The position numbers and the translations under genes are program-made. Positions 27,278 through 35,700 of a stretch of 58,926 bases of DNA are shown one piece after another (positions within the stretch are counted from its first letter, which is position 1; every line of letters begins with the position of its first letter). The notes below the pieces were generated by a model, which saw only the letters and a program-made list of their open reading frames with translations, was not told the origin of the DNA and ran no database searches. Origin of the DNA: Terriglobia bacterium (GTDB lineage: Bacteria; Acidobacteriota; Terriglobia; Terriglobales; Acidobacteriaceae); assembly GCA_020073015.1 (NCBI GenBank), contig JAIQFZ010000010.1:1-58926 (forward strand). The letters are read 5' to 3'.

Positions 27278-27459
27278 TTACCGGAGCATTTCATCAATCT
27301 TCTTCATGATCTGCGTAGCCCACTGGATTGATGCCGCAATCAGTTTGTCCGTTCGTGGGCTTCCCTGCGGCGTCCCAAACAGATCGTTCGCTGTCTGCAT
27401 GTGCGGCTGGCCAGGATCGCGGCCATGATCCCGATAACGCGCTTTCGACCTTCGTCCAC
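27278..27459 (-). pseudogene. Small frameshifted hypothetical gene
   Basis: From GTG 27459 one frame reads VDEGRKRVIGIMAAILASR, and from ATG 27400 another frame reads MQTANDLFGTPQGSPRTDKL, then a helical tail ending KKIDEMLR and TAA at 27278. Adding one C before ACATG would join them as one protein of about 60 residues with an ...ASRHMQTAND... junction. Both halves have good codon composition. Either a real one-base loss or a sequence error separates them. The family is not recognised beyond the impression of a small helical protein. Confidence 0.45.
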
Positions 27460-27567
27460 CCCGGTGGCGTACCTTGTTCGCGTGTTGTTCGCCACACGGT
27501 TGACAGGTCACTGGTACCACTCCTGCAGCCGGGTTTCCCGGTATACATCTCCCGTTTCTATATAGTT

Positions 27568-28908
27568 TCACGACGTGTGGGTCGCGGCAGATGGTGAGCG
27601 CCGCGCAAATGTGACAAATAGATTTGCTGCGAAACCTGTCACAGCGGTCATCTCGGTTACTGCGGAAACCGGAAGCCATGACCAGGCGGACCGCACGAGA
27701 CCCTGATAGGCGAGAATTTCCGAGCTAACGCGCATAGCACATCCCGCAGTGAGAAGCAGCATCGCAACAAACATCAGTCTGGTACTGAACAGCAGGCGCA
27801 TCCCCGAGAAGGCTGGCAGTACCCGCTGCCCGATTGCAAAGACCATCGTGGCCACGAAGCCTACGGTCAGAGCGTGGCGGGAGGCCCCCCAAATCCCGTC
27901 CGCATTCTCGACCGAGGCCGCCCAGACTCCGAGGCTGGCTGCAATCAGCGCCCAGACATAAGCCAGACGAACAAAGGCGGGAAAGCTCGCGTGCACTCCT
28001 TTTACCTTGGCGGGTCGCTGTGAGCGTTCGAATAGCCGAAGCGCGCACGCGGCCATGACGATTCCGGTTAGCAGCAGAGCAACCGCAGTTCTCGTCCACG
28101 CGGCAAATGCTGTCAGAACACCAGCAGAGTTCAGTGCTATGGCCAGTAATAGAACTCTGCCGCGCAGGGGCTGCAGCCCGAGAAAAACTGGCAGCCACTT
28201 GGCACTGAATCCCCAGACGAACGGAACCAGAAAACCCCAGGTCTGGAGAACCAGGAATCGTTTGTCGAAACCTGCTGGCACCTCGGGTGACGCGCCCCGC
28301 AGAGCCAGAAATAAGGAAACTCCCAGGTTAGTGAGAAGGGTAAGGAGCAGACCCACTGCCCCTGCGATAACCACGAACACCCATTCTTCCAACTTGTCCT
28401 TCCCGGAGTCCTGCGGTCGGTGACCCGAAACAACGCGAAAGAAGATCACAAAGGCGGCAACTTCGAGTGAGGCAGAGAGCGGAAGAAGCACACGCCACTG
28501 CCACTGGTAGACGCTGGCCAGCCAGTGCAGCGTGACCCCAGAGGTCCATAAGCCCCAGGAGGCCCATACAACTGACAGGGCAAATGTGGGCATGCGGCGC
28601 AACTTTGGGATGGAATAGAAACCGATCCCCAAAATGAAGGTTCCGACCCACCCGAAAATCTGCGCGTGCCCGTGTGCCTGAATCCATGCAGGTGACACGG
28701 AATCCGCCGCGTGACGACTGCTGATCGCCAGCAGGTTCCAAACCCCGAGGAAGGTCCCCGGAAGCAGCATGAACACTAGTCCGGAGCCGATGTAAACCAT
28801 CAACAGGCGCGACAGGGCGGTCTCACGCGCCGCGGTGATGTCAAAGATCTCCAGGTGGGTGAGCGGCCGGCCAGCCTGTGTCTCGACGCGCGTTGGCAGG
28901 ACGGACAT
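27568..28908 (-). CDS. nnrS: NnrS family membrane protein
   Basis: 446 residues, about 12 membrane helices, starting at ATG 28908 with ACGGAG nine bases upstream. Family hallmarks: HGHAQIFGWVGTFILGIGFY (histidines in helix 3 region) and SRHALTVGFVATMVFAIGQR near the C-terminus, another histidine-containing helix. NnrS proteins are heme/copper membrane proteins that protect against nitric oxide and nitrosative stress, and are typically controlled by NO regulators. It lies downstream of a hemerythrin gene and the copper nitrite reductase on the same strand, consistent with coping with NO made by NirK. Confidence 0.88.
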   Translation of the reverse strand: MSVLPTRVETQAGRPLTHLEIFDITAARETALSRLLMVYIGSGLVFMLLPGTFLGVWNLLAISSRHAADSVSPAWIQAHGHAQIFGWVGTFILGIGFYSIPKLRRMPTFALSVVWASWGLWTSGVTLHWLASVYQWQWRVLLPLSASLEVAAFVIFFRVVSGHRPQDSGKDKLEEWVFVVIAGAVGLLLTLLTNLGVSLFLALRGASPEVPAGFDKRFLVLQTWGFLVPFVWGFSAKWLPVFLGLQPLRGRVLLLAIALNSAGVLTAFAAWTRTAVALLLTGIVMAACALRLFERSQRPAKVKGVHASFPAFVRLAYVWALIAASLGVWAASVENADGIWGASRHALTVGFVATMVFAIGQRVLPAFSGMRLLFSTRLMFVAMLLLTAGCAMRVSSEILAYQGLVRSAWSWLPVSAVTEMTAVTGFAANLFVTFARRSPSAATHTS

Positions 28909-29347
28909 AATTTCGAACTCCGTTAGCGTGCTTGTTCCATCGCAATGCTGCGGCGAAATCGGATGTTATTTTCGAGATGAATGTGTTGGTGCAAAGCATC
29001 TTCACATTCACGAGAGCGATCTCCTCGCGCATGTATTTGTGATGAAGATTGCGCTACCAGGAACATTGCTCCTCCTCGCGGTCGTATCCATACCTCGCGG
29101 CCGGGGGTCTGATAGTCCCAACGTAGCCGAGCAGCGGAGGCACGCCGATGACTTTTGTCACGACCGTTACATGTCGGCGCTGATCCATTCGCCCTTCAGA
29201 TGTGGTGTGCCAGCCGGGCGATTACAGACTGCGCCACTCCCACAACGTAGACCGAAAGATGCCGCCTCCATCTCTTCCAACCGGCGCAGATTCCGCCACG
29301 CCTCATCGCCCACGGTGCCGATAGACACATGCAGTGAGGTCCATCGA
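28909..29347 (-). other. nnrS upstream region (439 bases)
   Basis: No convincing gene. It contains a candidate CRP/FNR-type site at 29149-29160 and an inverted repeat GAATGTG/CACATTC (28979-28985, 29013-29019). The length suggests nnrS has its own promoter rather than relying on read-through from the hemerythrin gene. Confidence 0.45.
29149..29160. promoter_or_regulatory. Candidate CRP/FNR-type site upstream of nnrS
   Basis: TGACTTTTGTCA is palindromic with the TGAN-N4-NTCA geometry used by FNR/DNR/NnrR proteins (TTGAT-N4-ATCAA), but with GAC half-sites. The same core (GTGACAAAAGTCAT) occurs again at 36855-36866. No CRP/FNR-type gene is in the window. Confidence 0.4.
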
Positions 29348-29932
29348 TCAAGCTGCCAGGCAGGTGCTGCTTTCTTCACAGATGATCTCTAAGATTCGGC
29401 CCGCCAACTGCTCGAATCCGTGATGGACGTCAATGCCGATCTCAGACTCGTGCTGCTCAAATCGCGCCGATAATTCCTCCTGCTCCGTGTCGCTCAGTAT
29501 TTTGTCGGCCATCGGGAAGAGCAAGTAGTCCTCCTTCCAGATGTGGGAGGGATACAGCTCAATGAGCCTTCGGAGGGTGCCGATCAATGCCTCCCTGCCT
29601 GCGCCGGGAGTGCGGATGTAGGTTTCGGATGTGAGTTTCAAGTCAGCCAGCAGGTTCCGACCCTTTTCATGTTCGTGAAGAAGAACTGCCAGAGGGCACC
29701 CGCTCACTGGCACGCCCTTCTTTTCCAGAAGTTTGAACAGGTAGATCTCTTCTTTCCCATGGTGGCACTTGTCCCCAAAGGTCCGCATGAACTCGAACAG
29801 ATCTGTCAGCACAGCTGCATCGATCTCTTTGCCCGATTCCAATTTCTCTACGAGCACTGCCATCCCGCCAACGACTTGCTGAATGATGCGGTGTTCGTGT
29901 TCCAGCTCTTCTGTTGGTTTTCTGCTAGTCAT
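29348..29932 (-). CDS. Hemerythrin-like HHE domain protein
   Basis: 194 residues with a strong ribosome-binding site (AAGGAG seven bases before ATG). A four-helix bundle with the metal-ligand pattern of hemerythrin-type proteins: EHEH near residues 11-14, CHHGKEE (about 56-62), LLHEHEKG (about 84-91) and IWKEDYLLFP (about 130-139). It probably binds a di-iron centre and senses or handles O2 or NO. In this context, between nirK and nnrS, NO detoxification or repair of iron-sulfur centres (YtfE-like) is a reasonable guess. Confidence 0.82.
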   Translation of the reverse strand: MTSRKPTEELEHEHRIIQQVVGGMAVLVEKLESGKEIDAAVLTDLFEFMRTFGDKCHHGKEEIYLFKLLEKKGVPVSGCPLAVLLHEHEKGRNLLADLKLTSETYIRTPGAGREALIGTLRRLIELYPSHIWKEDYLLFPMADKILSDTEQEELSARFEQHESEIGIDVHHGFEQLAGRILEIICEESSTCLAA

Positions 29933-30074
29933 CTCAATACTCCTTTCGTGCCTTCAACGCCGCCATTGGCGGTTCATACTGGTGAAGCGAACTTCTGTTA
30001 CCGCGAGCAAAATTGGTGAAGATTCCGCAAATTGCCAGTAATCCGACCGTGCGCGATCCGCATTGCTGCCGGAG

Positions 30075-32006
30075 CTACTTGCCCGACGCCAGCATTGGCA
30101 ACGCTCTGACGATCACGACTCCCTTCATACCGTTCCCTTCATGGAGCGTGCAGACGTATCGGTACACGCCAGGAACTGTAAAGACATGGGTGAAGGCCTG
30201 GTTGGGCTGCAGCAAACCAGAGTCGAACGGCCTGCTTCCGGAAGGGAGTTTAACGTCTATCCTGTACAAGGCCTTGCCCGCGTCGTCGACCACATTGTGA
30301 ATGACCTGCGAAGTATTCCTCCAAGTCACCTGGTCGCCGACGTTAACAGTTACCGTTGTCGGTATGAATCCCATGTCGCTCATGCCCACCGTTCCTTTGG
30401 CAGCCACCGTAGGCTTCACCAAGGCTTTTCGGATAGCCGCAGCAGACATTCTCACAGAGCAGTTGGGGGCGAGTTCATCCACCGTATCCACTACGAAACT
30501 GGGAATGCGCGGATCTTCCACCGCCACGACACTACCGAAGTACCCATTCACGTGGACAAGACGGTTGGCATTTTCTGAAAACAACAAAGGCCGTGCTTCC
30601 AAGCGATAGACCTTCGTTGACTGGAAGAGCCTAAGCATCGCTTTGCCATCACTCGACAAGGTGAGGCATCCATTGAGCCCCCTCGGGACGGTGCCTGCGG
30701 ATTCAAACGGGGCCACTGGATGCATCAGATTTGGACCACGCGTGGGTGCCACCTTCACTGCGGTCCCTGGTGCCTCTTGCATGTGCATCATGGGAGTTGA
30801 AGCTGCATTGCCTTCGTCTCCGGGGACGGTTGGATTGGGGACGGCGTCCGCGACTGCAGCGAGACCTGTCTCATCCCCTCCGGAACCCGCCGCCGTGTCG
30901 GCCTGGCTCATGCCACTCACCCAAGTGGATTCCTGTGAATCGGAAATTGGCCCGGCGTGTATCAAGGCCGCATTCTGCGTGCCGCTGATCTCAAACACTG
31001 CCATGAGGCCCTTGGCCATCCGCGCCATGGCATGATCCATCATGGTGAACTGTCCCGGCGCCCTCGCCGCGAACTCCAGAATTGCTGCGGCACCCGGCGG
31101 CACGCTGGCGGTTTGAATTCCGGTCAGCGGTGGCGAAGTCAGCGAACCCAGCGCGTAGTCACGCGTGAAAATTTCGCCGACCACGTGAAGCGAGGATGTG
31201 TCGTTCGGACCTGCATCACCAAAAAAGACCCGCACAGTCTCACCAGCTGTGGCGTGCATAGGGTGTTCCTTGGTGAGTGCGTCGACCGCCCCGTTAAACA
31301 CGAAATATTCGGGATTTTCTGCGAGGAGCTTTGCATCGCTGAACTGCTGCACGCCCACCTTGCCCTTGGGCGCAGTGGTATAGATTTCACCCTGCATGAC
31401 GTAGTACTCGTGATCCACATGAGGCAGACCACCCTCCGGCTCGACAAGGATCAGGCCGTACATGCCGTTAGCAATGTGTTCTGCGATCATTGGCGTGCCG
31501 CAGTGGTAGACAAACAACCCTGGTGTCGTAGCCTGAAATGTGAAGGTCTTTGACTGTCCCGGAATCACCTGCGAGAATGCGGCACCGCCGCCTGGGCCGA
31601 GTGCAGCATGGAAATCAACGGAGTGAACCATATGGCTGCTGCCTTCATTGCGAAGAGTGACCTCCACCATGTCACCCTGCCTCACCCGAATCATTGGGCC
31701 AGGCACCTTCCCGTTGAAGGTCCAGTAGCGGTACGTGGTGCCAACGGATGGATCCAGTTGACCGAGTACTTCCTCAGCTGAAAGTGTCACGCGGACCACA
31801 GCGGGCGGGCGGTTCGCAATTGGCGGCGGAACGTCGGTCGGATCACGGACGATATCGACAGTATTCGCTGTGGGCTTCGCCCCTGACCGGTGGTTTGCTG
31901 CAGATTGTGCCGGTAAAGGTTCTGCTCCAGTTATCATGAACAGAAAAAACAGGACACTCAGGATCGCTTTCATGTATGGAATTTCGTAATGAGTTCTTGC
32001 TCCCAT
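30075..32006 (-). CDS. nirK: Copper nitrite reductase fused to a C-terminal cupredoxin
   Basis: 643 residues with a signal peptide (ATG 31973 is an alternative start). Residues 60-340 form the two-cupredoxin NirK core: type 1 copper ligands His128, Cys169, His177, Met182; type 2 ligands His133, His168, His325; catalytic Asp131 and His274. It would reduce nitrite to NO in the periplasm. After a linker and an unassigned beta-rich domain (about 430-520), a third cupredoxin (540-635) has a complete blue-copper set His570, Cys619, His622, Met627, and may deliver electrons. The intergenic region with the divergent PAS-LuxR gene contains a palindrome shared with marR. The hemerythrin and nnrS genes follow on the same strand. 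Confidence 0.93.
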   Translation of the reverse strand: MGARTHYEIPYMKAILSVLFFLFMITGAEPLPAQSAANHRSGAKPTANTVDIVRDPTDVPPPIANRPPAVVRVTLSAEEVLGQLDPSVGTTYRYWTFNGKVPGPMIRVRQGDMVEVTLRNEGSSHMVHSVDFHAALGPGGGAAFSQVIPGQSKTFTFQATTPGLFVYHCGTPMIAEHIANGMYGLILVEPEGGLPHVDHEYYVMQGEIYTTAPKGKVGVQQFSDAKLLAENPEYFVFNGAVDALTKEHPMHATAGETVRVFFGDAGPNDTSSLHVVGEIFTRDYALGSLTSPPLTGIQTASVPPGAAAILEFAARAPGQFTMMDHAMARMAKGLMAVFEISGTQNAALIHAGPISDSQESTWVSGMSQADTAAGSGGDETGLAAVADAVPNPTVPGDEGNAASTPMMHMQEAPGTAVKVAPTRGPNLMHPVAPFESAGTVPRGLNGCLTLSSDGKAMLRLFQSTKVYRLEARPLLFSENANRLVHVNGYFGSVVAVEDPRIPSFVVDTVDELAPNCSVRMSAAAIRKALVKPTVAAKGTVGMSDMGFIPTTVTVNVGDQVTWRNTSQVIHNVVDDAGKALYRIDVKLPSGSRPFDSGLLQPNQAFTHVFTVPGVYRYVCTLHEGNGMKGVVIVRALPMLASGK

Positions 32007-32074
32007 AGTTCATCTCTTCCCGCCGGCCTCCGCTTGCTGGTTCGAGTCTGGGTTCGCCGGCTGACATATACTTG

Positions 32075-32089
32075 TATCGTGAGGCGATA
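32075..32089. promoter_or_regulatory. Palindromic operator between nirK and the PAS-LuxR gene
   Basis: TATCGTGAGGCGATA: arms TATCG and CGATA around a five-base centre. It matches the operators at 33334 and 35917. It lies in the 139-base divergent region; on the nirK strand it falls between TTGAGA and a TACAAG/TATATG region, where a bound repressor would block transcription. Confidence 0.6.
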
Positions 32090-32145
32090 GATCTCAATGG
32101 AGCATTCGTACTACTCGGATAGGCAGTTGTCACAGGGACGGGCAA

Positions 32146-32802
32146 ATGCTTGAAAGTGAATTGTTTACCCTGCTCCAGCACACTTCGGACGCGGCGTTCT
32201 CGGTTACCGAAGAAGGCGAAATCTTGTCCTGGAACAAAGGCGCCGAGAGGATTTTCGGCTATTCGGCCGCCGAGGCGGTCCACAAGACCTGCTACGAGAT
32301 ACTGGAGGGCATGGGGCCATTGGGCACGCGCGTCTGCCACCAGCATTGCAGTGTGGCCGAATGTGCTGCTGGCAACACCACTGAAATCCCCAACTTTGAT
32401 ATGAGTGTAAAGACCCGTTCCGGGCAGCGGCTCTGGATCAATATGTCCACGCTTGTGTTTGATAACCAGCGAACCGGGCGCCGACTTTTAATCCACCTTG
32501 CCCATGACATCACCGAACAGAAGAAGAGCGAAGAATTGACGCACAAGATGCTCGATCTGTCGAAGCAGCTCAGTTCGGTCGGTGAAAGCTCGGTACGTGC
32601 AGAGCCGATTGCTCCACTGTCGGAACAAGAAAAACACGTCCTCCGTTTGTTCGCGGAAGGTAAGGACAGTGACGAAGTCGCCCGCACTTTGGAAATCAGC
32701 CCCCAAACGCTCCGCAACCACCTCCACCACATCAACCAGAAGTTGCGAACTCATAATCGCCTGGAAGCGGTCATGAATGCCATCCAGCGGAAACTGATCT
32801 GA
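32146..32802 (+). CDS. PAS-LuxR transcription regulator divergent from nirK
   Basis: 218 residues: PAS domain (about 5-125, LFTLLQHTSDAAFSVTEEGE, then WNKGAERIFGYSAAEAV), a short coiled coil (EQKKSEELTHKMLDLSKQL) and a LuxR-type helix-turn-helix (about 155-215, LSEQEKHVLRLFAEGKDSDE, LRNHLHHINQKLRTHNRLEA). The PAS domain contains a cysteine/histidine cluster CHQHCSVAEC (Cys64, Cys68, Cys73) plus Cys49, which could bind a metal, heme or iron-sulfur centre and sense redox or NO. It shares a divergent promoter region with nirK and probably regulates it. It has no receiver domain. Confidence 0.85.
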   Translation: MLESELFTLLQHTSDAAFSVTEEGEILSWNKGAERIFGYSAAEAVHKTCYEILEGMGPLGTRVCHQHCSVAECAAGNTTEIPNFDMSVKTRSGQRLWINMSTLVFDNQRTGRRLLIHLAHDITEQKKSEELTHKMLDLSKQLSSVGESSVRAEPIAPLSEQEKHVLRLFAEGKDSDEVARTLEISPQTLRNHLHHINQKLRTHNRLEAVMNAIQRKLI

Positions 32803-32948
32803 GACTCACTCCCTCACCGGCCGATTTGGGGACATGCCGCACGATCACACATACGTCATGTGCACAGTACACCTGTCCCATTGCAGACGCGGTTCAGCAA
32901 GAGCCAAATAGGGCCTGAGTGGTTCCTCTGCTCACAGGAGTTGCCCTT

Positions 32949-33254
32949 ATGATCTCTCACTGCGCCAATCCGGACTGCACGCAGCCGTTTCATTACCTGA
33001 GGGGTGGTCGCCTCTACCGCTTCGACATCACATCCCCGACTACCCCTTGTGCCGACGTCCCTAATGCCATATGCAATTTGAAACCGTCACACGCCACTGT
33101 ATTTTTCTGGTTATGCGGCCAGTGCTCTTCAAAGTACTCTCTCGGATTCAATTTTCACGATGGCATCAGAATCGTACCGTCGACCGACCGGACAGCGAAG
33201 CTCGGCACCGCACCCGTGATTGCTGTCGATAATTCTGCGTCTCACCTTCATTAG
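32949..33254 (+). CDS. Small zinc-ribbon-like protein
   Basis: 101 residues from ATG 32949, with AGGAG eight bases upstream (the frame opens earlier at 32919). Two cysteine pairs are spaced like a treble-clef/zinc-ribbon: CANPDCTQPFHYLRGGRLYR near the start and WLCGQCSSKYSLGFNF near residue 70. The HATVFFWLCGQC phrase resembles small acidobacterial proteins of unknown role. The pairs probably bind zinc. It sits between the PAS-LuxR and marR genes on the same strand. Confidence 0.65.
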   Translation: MISHCANPDCTQPFHYLRGGRLYRFDITSPTTPCADVPNAICNLKPSHATVFFWLCGQCSSKYSLGFNFHDGIRIVPSTDRTAKLGTAPVIAVDNSASHLH

Positions 33255-33320
33255 GTGTCGGGCCCGCCATCGGTTCGCCAAAATCATAGCCTCGGTTCTC
33301 ACCCGCCCGCCAGCGTGCCG

Positions 33321-33358
33321 TTGTAGCCAACTATATCGTGATACGATAGACTGATATT
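33321..33358 (+). promoter_or_regulatory. marR promoter with overlapping operator, possibly leaderless
   Basis: TTGTAG (33321-33326) and TACGAT (33343-33348) are spaced 16 bases. The perfect palindrome TATCGTGATACGATA (33334-33348) covers the -10 region. The GTG start at 33359 lies about where transcription would begin and has no Shine-Dalgarno, so the mRNA may be leaderless. This arrangement is typical of an autorepressed regulator gene. Confidence 0.65.
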
Positions 33359-33838
33359 GTGCCGATCAAGATTGTAACTGCGGACTACCGCGCCTTGGCC
33401 GCGCTGCGCTATCAGATACGCCTTTTTCTGCGCGAAGGAGACGCCGCGGCGCGCCGCGCGGGGCTCGAGCCGCAGCAGTTCTTGCTGTTGCTTGCTCTTC
33501 GAGGGCTCCCGGAAGGCGTGGAAGCGACCATCCAGACACTGGCGGAGAGGCTGGCACTGAAGCACAACAGCACAGTGGAACTGATCGACCGACTGGAGAA
33601 ACGCGGATATGTGCGGCGAAGCCGAAGCCGGGATGACCGCCGATGCGTCCTGGTATCAGTGCTTCCGCGTGGAGAAAAAGTGCTTGAACAGGTAGTCCGC
33701 CAACGGATTACGGAGTTGCGTGCAGGAGGGGCGGCCCTGGTGAATGCGATTGACGCGCTTCTGGAACCAAAACTGAAATCACGAAAAAAGGACAAGGGCG
33801 CGCAGCGTAGCCACACCAAGGGGCATAAGAAACCGTGA
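33359..33838 (+). CDS. MarR-family repressor
   Basis: 159 residues from a GTG start. Winged-helix core: LALRGLPEGVEATIQTLAER (helix-turn), LKHNSTVELIDRLEKRGYVR (recognition helix) and SRSRDDRRCVLVSVLPRGEK (wing with the conserved DxR). A basic tail (KSRKKDKGAQRSHTKGHKK) follows. It overlaps the ClC gene by four bases (GTGA), so the two are co-translated. Three palindromes with the same consensus, one on its own promoter, are the probable binding sites. The inducer is unknown; the ClC channel suggests chloride, acid or a related anion stress, while nirK suggests nitrosative stress. Confidence 0.9.
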   Translation: MPIKIVTADYRALAALRYQIRLFLREGDAAARRAGLEPQQFLLLLALRGLPEGVEATIQTLAERLALKHNSTVELIDRLEKRGYVRRSRSRDDRRCVLVSVLPRGEKVLEQVVRQRITELRAGGAALVNAIDALLEPKLKSRKKDKGAQRSHTKGHKKP

Positions 33839-35700
33839 ACGAGGATCGCGAAACGAGATTGCGGAACAACGCGGCGGGCATCGACAAAAAGGACCGCAAT
33901 GATGAGTTGGGAGACTTCACGACGTCGCGGCGAGTCGTTCCGATCTCCCTGCTAGCCGCGGTGATTGGTCTGGTCTGCGCATTCGTCGCGCTGGCGCTGC
34001 TCCGTTTAATTGGGTTGTTTACCAATCTGTTCTATTTTGGCCGGTGGAACATGACGATGGTCTCGCCGGTCGGCAACCATCTTGGTGTATACGGCGTTTT
34101 CGTCCCCATCGCTGGCGCGCTGATCATCGGTGTCATGGCGAGGTACGGTTCCGAGCGCATTCGAGGTCACGGCATACCCGAGGCGATCGAAGCCATTTTG
34201 CTGAACGGCAGCAGAATTGAACCGAAAGTCGCGATTCTTAAACCACTCTCTTCGGCAATCTCGATCGGCTCCGGCGGCCCGTTCGGCGCGGAGGGCCCCA
34301 TCATCATGACCGGCGGCGCGGTCGGGTCGATGATCGCGCAACTATTTCATCTGACGAGCGCGGAGCGCAAAACCCTCCTCGTGGCGGGCGCGGCCGGCGG
34401 CATGTCCGCAACCTTTGCTTCGCCGGTGGCTGCGGTGCTCCTGGCAGTCGAACTGCTTCTTTTTGAATGGAAGCCGCGCAGCGTGGTTCCGGTGGCCTTG
34501 GCGAGTGCGGTCGCTGCGGTGGTACGAAGGTATCTTCTGGGATTTGGGCCGCTGTTTCCCGTGCCGATTCACCCGTTGTTCATTGGACCAGAGGGGCTAC
34601 TGGGATGCGCTCTTGTTGGTCTTCTAGCTGGGGCCCTCTCGGCCCTGCTGACCCTATCGGTGTACGCAGCCGAGGATTCTTTTCAGCGGCTGAAGATCCA
34701 CTGGATGTGGTGGCCCGCGATTGGCGGGCTGGCCATCGGTTTGGGAGGACTGATTTTCCCGCAAGCCCTGGGCGTCGGTTACGACACCATCGCCGCGTTG
34801 TTGCAGGGGAACGTGGCAAGAGGGGTGATTCTCGGAGTCCTGCTAGTTAAATGGTTCATCTGGGCGGTATCGCTGGGTTCGGGCACATCGGGTGGCGTTC
34901 TCGCGCCGCTGCTGATGATGGGCGGTGCGCTCGGCGGCCTCGAAGCCATGTTCCTTCCCAACGAAGGCGCCGGTTTCTGGCCCCTGATCAGCATGGGCGC
35001 CATTCTTGGCGGCACGATGCGTTCTCCGTTCACCAGTATTATCTTTGCCTTTGAGTTGACTCACGACGCCAACGTCTTATTGCCATTGCTGATCAGCAGC
35101 ATCATGGCTCACGGTTTCACCGTCCTGACGTTGCGGCGGTCCATCTTGACCGAAAAGGTTGCACGACGCGGCTACCACCTCAGCCGCGAGTACGCCGTGG
35201 ACCCGCTGGAAATTCTTTTTGTGCGCGAGGTCATGCGAACCAAGGTGGCGGTGCTACCGTCCGCGAGTACGCTCGGCGGAATATGGCATGCGTTGCGGCT
35301 GGATCACCGCCAGGAGCAGCGGTTGCTGCCGGTCGTGAGCGCCGAAGGACAGCTTGTCGGTGTGCTGACGCGCGGGGATATAAGCCAGCGGATGGAGCAG
35401 GATGGGGATGCAGTCCGAGGCTTGCCGATCGGTGATCTGGCACGAGCGAGTGCGGCTGAAGCCTATCCCGACGAACCGCTGCGGGTGGTGGTCTATCGCA
35501 TGGCTGAAACGGGCTGCACGCGAATGCCAGTTCTGGAACGCACCACGAGGAAGTTTCTGGGGTTGCTATCGCTCAATGATTTGCTGAAGGCGCGCTCACG
35601 GCACCTGGAGGAAGAGCGCCGCCGCGAACGAACTCTCAAATTCAGATTGTTTTCTCCGAAAGAACGGAATCCCGAGGAAACGCAATCCCAGGGCGCATAG
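33835..35700 (+). CDS. ClC-family chloride channel/transporter with CBS domains
   Basis: 621 residues from GTG 33835, overlapping marR by four bases. About 10-12 membrane helices in the first 430 residues with ClC signatures: GHGIPE (111-116, where the usual serine of GSGIP is His), GPFGAEGP with gating Glu153, and GSGTSGGVLAPLLMMGGALG. The C-terminal part (about 455-585) holds two CBS domains (VREVMRTKVAVLP and VVVYRMAETGCTRMPVLERT). It moves chloride or a similar anion, perhaps in exchange for protons. Co-expression with MarR suggests anion- or acid-responsive control. Confidence 0.92.
   Translation: MNEDRETRLRNNAAGIDKKDRNDELGDFTTSRRVVPISLLAAVIGLVCAFVALALLRLIGLFTNLFYFGRWNMTMVSPVGNHLGVYGVFVPIAGALIIGVMARYGSERIRGHGIPEAIEAILLNGSRIEPKVAILKPLSSAISIGSGGPFGAEGPIIMTGGAVGSMIAQLFHLTSAERKTLLVAGAAGGMSATFASPVAAVLLAVELLLFEWKPRSVVPVALASAVAAVVRRYLLGFGPLFPVPIHPLFIGPEGLLGCALVGLLAGALSALLTLSVYAAEDSFQRLKIHWMWWPAIGGLAIGLGGLIFPQALGVGYDTIAALLQGNVARGVILGVLLVKWFIWAVSLGSGTSGGVLAPLLMMGGALGGLEAMFLPNEGAGFWPLISMGAILGGTMRSPFTSIIFAFELTHDANVLLPLLISSIMAHGFTVLTLRRSILTEKVARRGYHLSREYAVDPLEILFVREVMRTKVAVLPSASTLGGIWHALRLDHRQEQRLLPVVSAEGQLVGVLTRGDISQRMEQDGDAVRGLPIGDLARASAAEAYPDEPLRVVVYRMAETGCTRMPVLERTTRKFLGLLSLNDLLKARSRHLEEERRRERTLKFRLFSPKERNPEETQSQGA

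Noticed and set aside
28979-29019. NsrR-type site before nnrS
   Set aside because: Only half-site-like pieces (AAATACAT) are present without the matching half, so the FNR-like element was preferred as a candidate.
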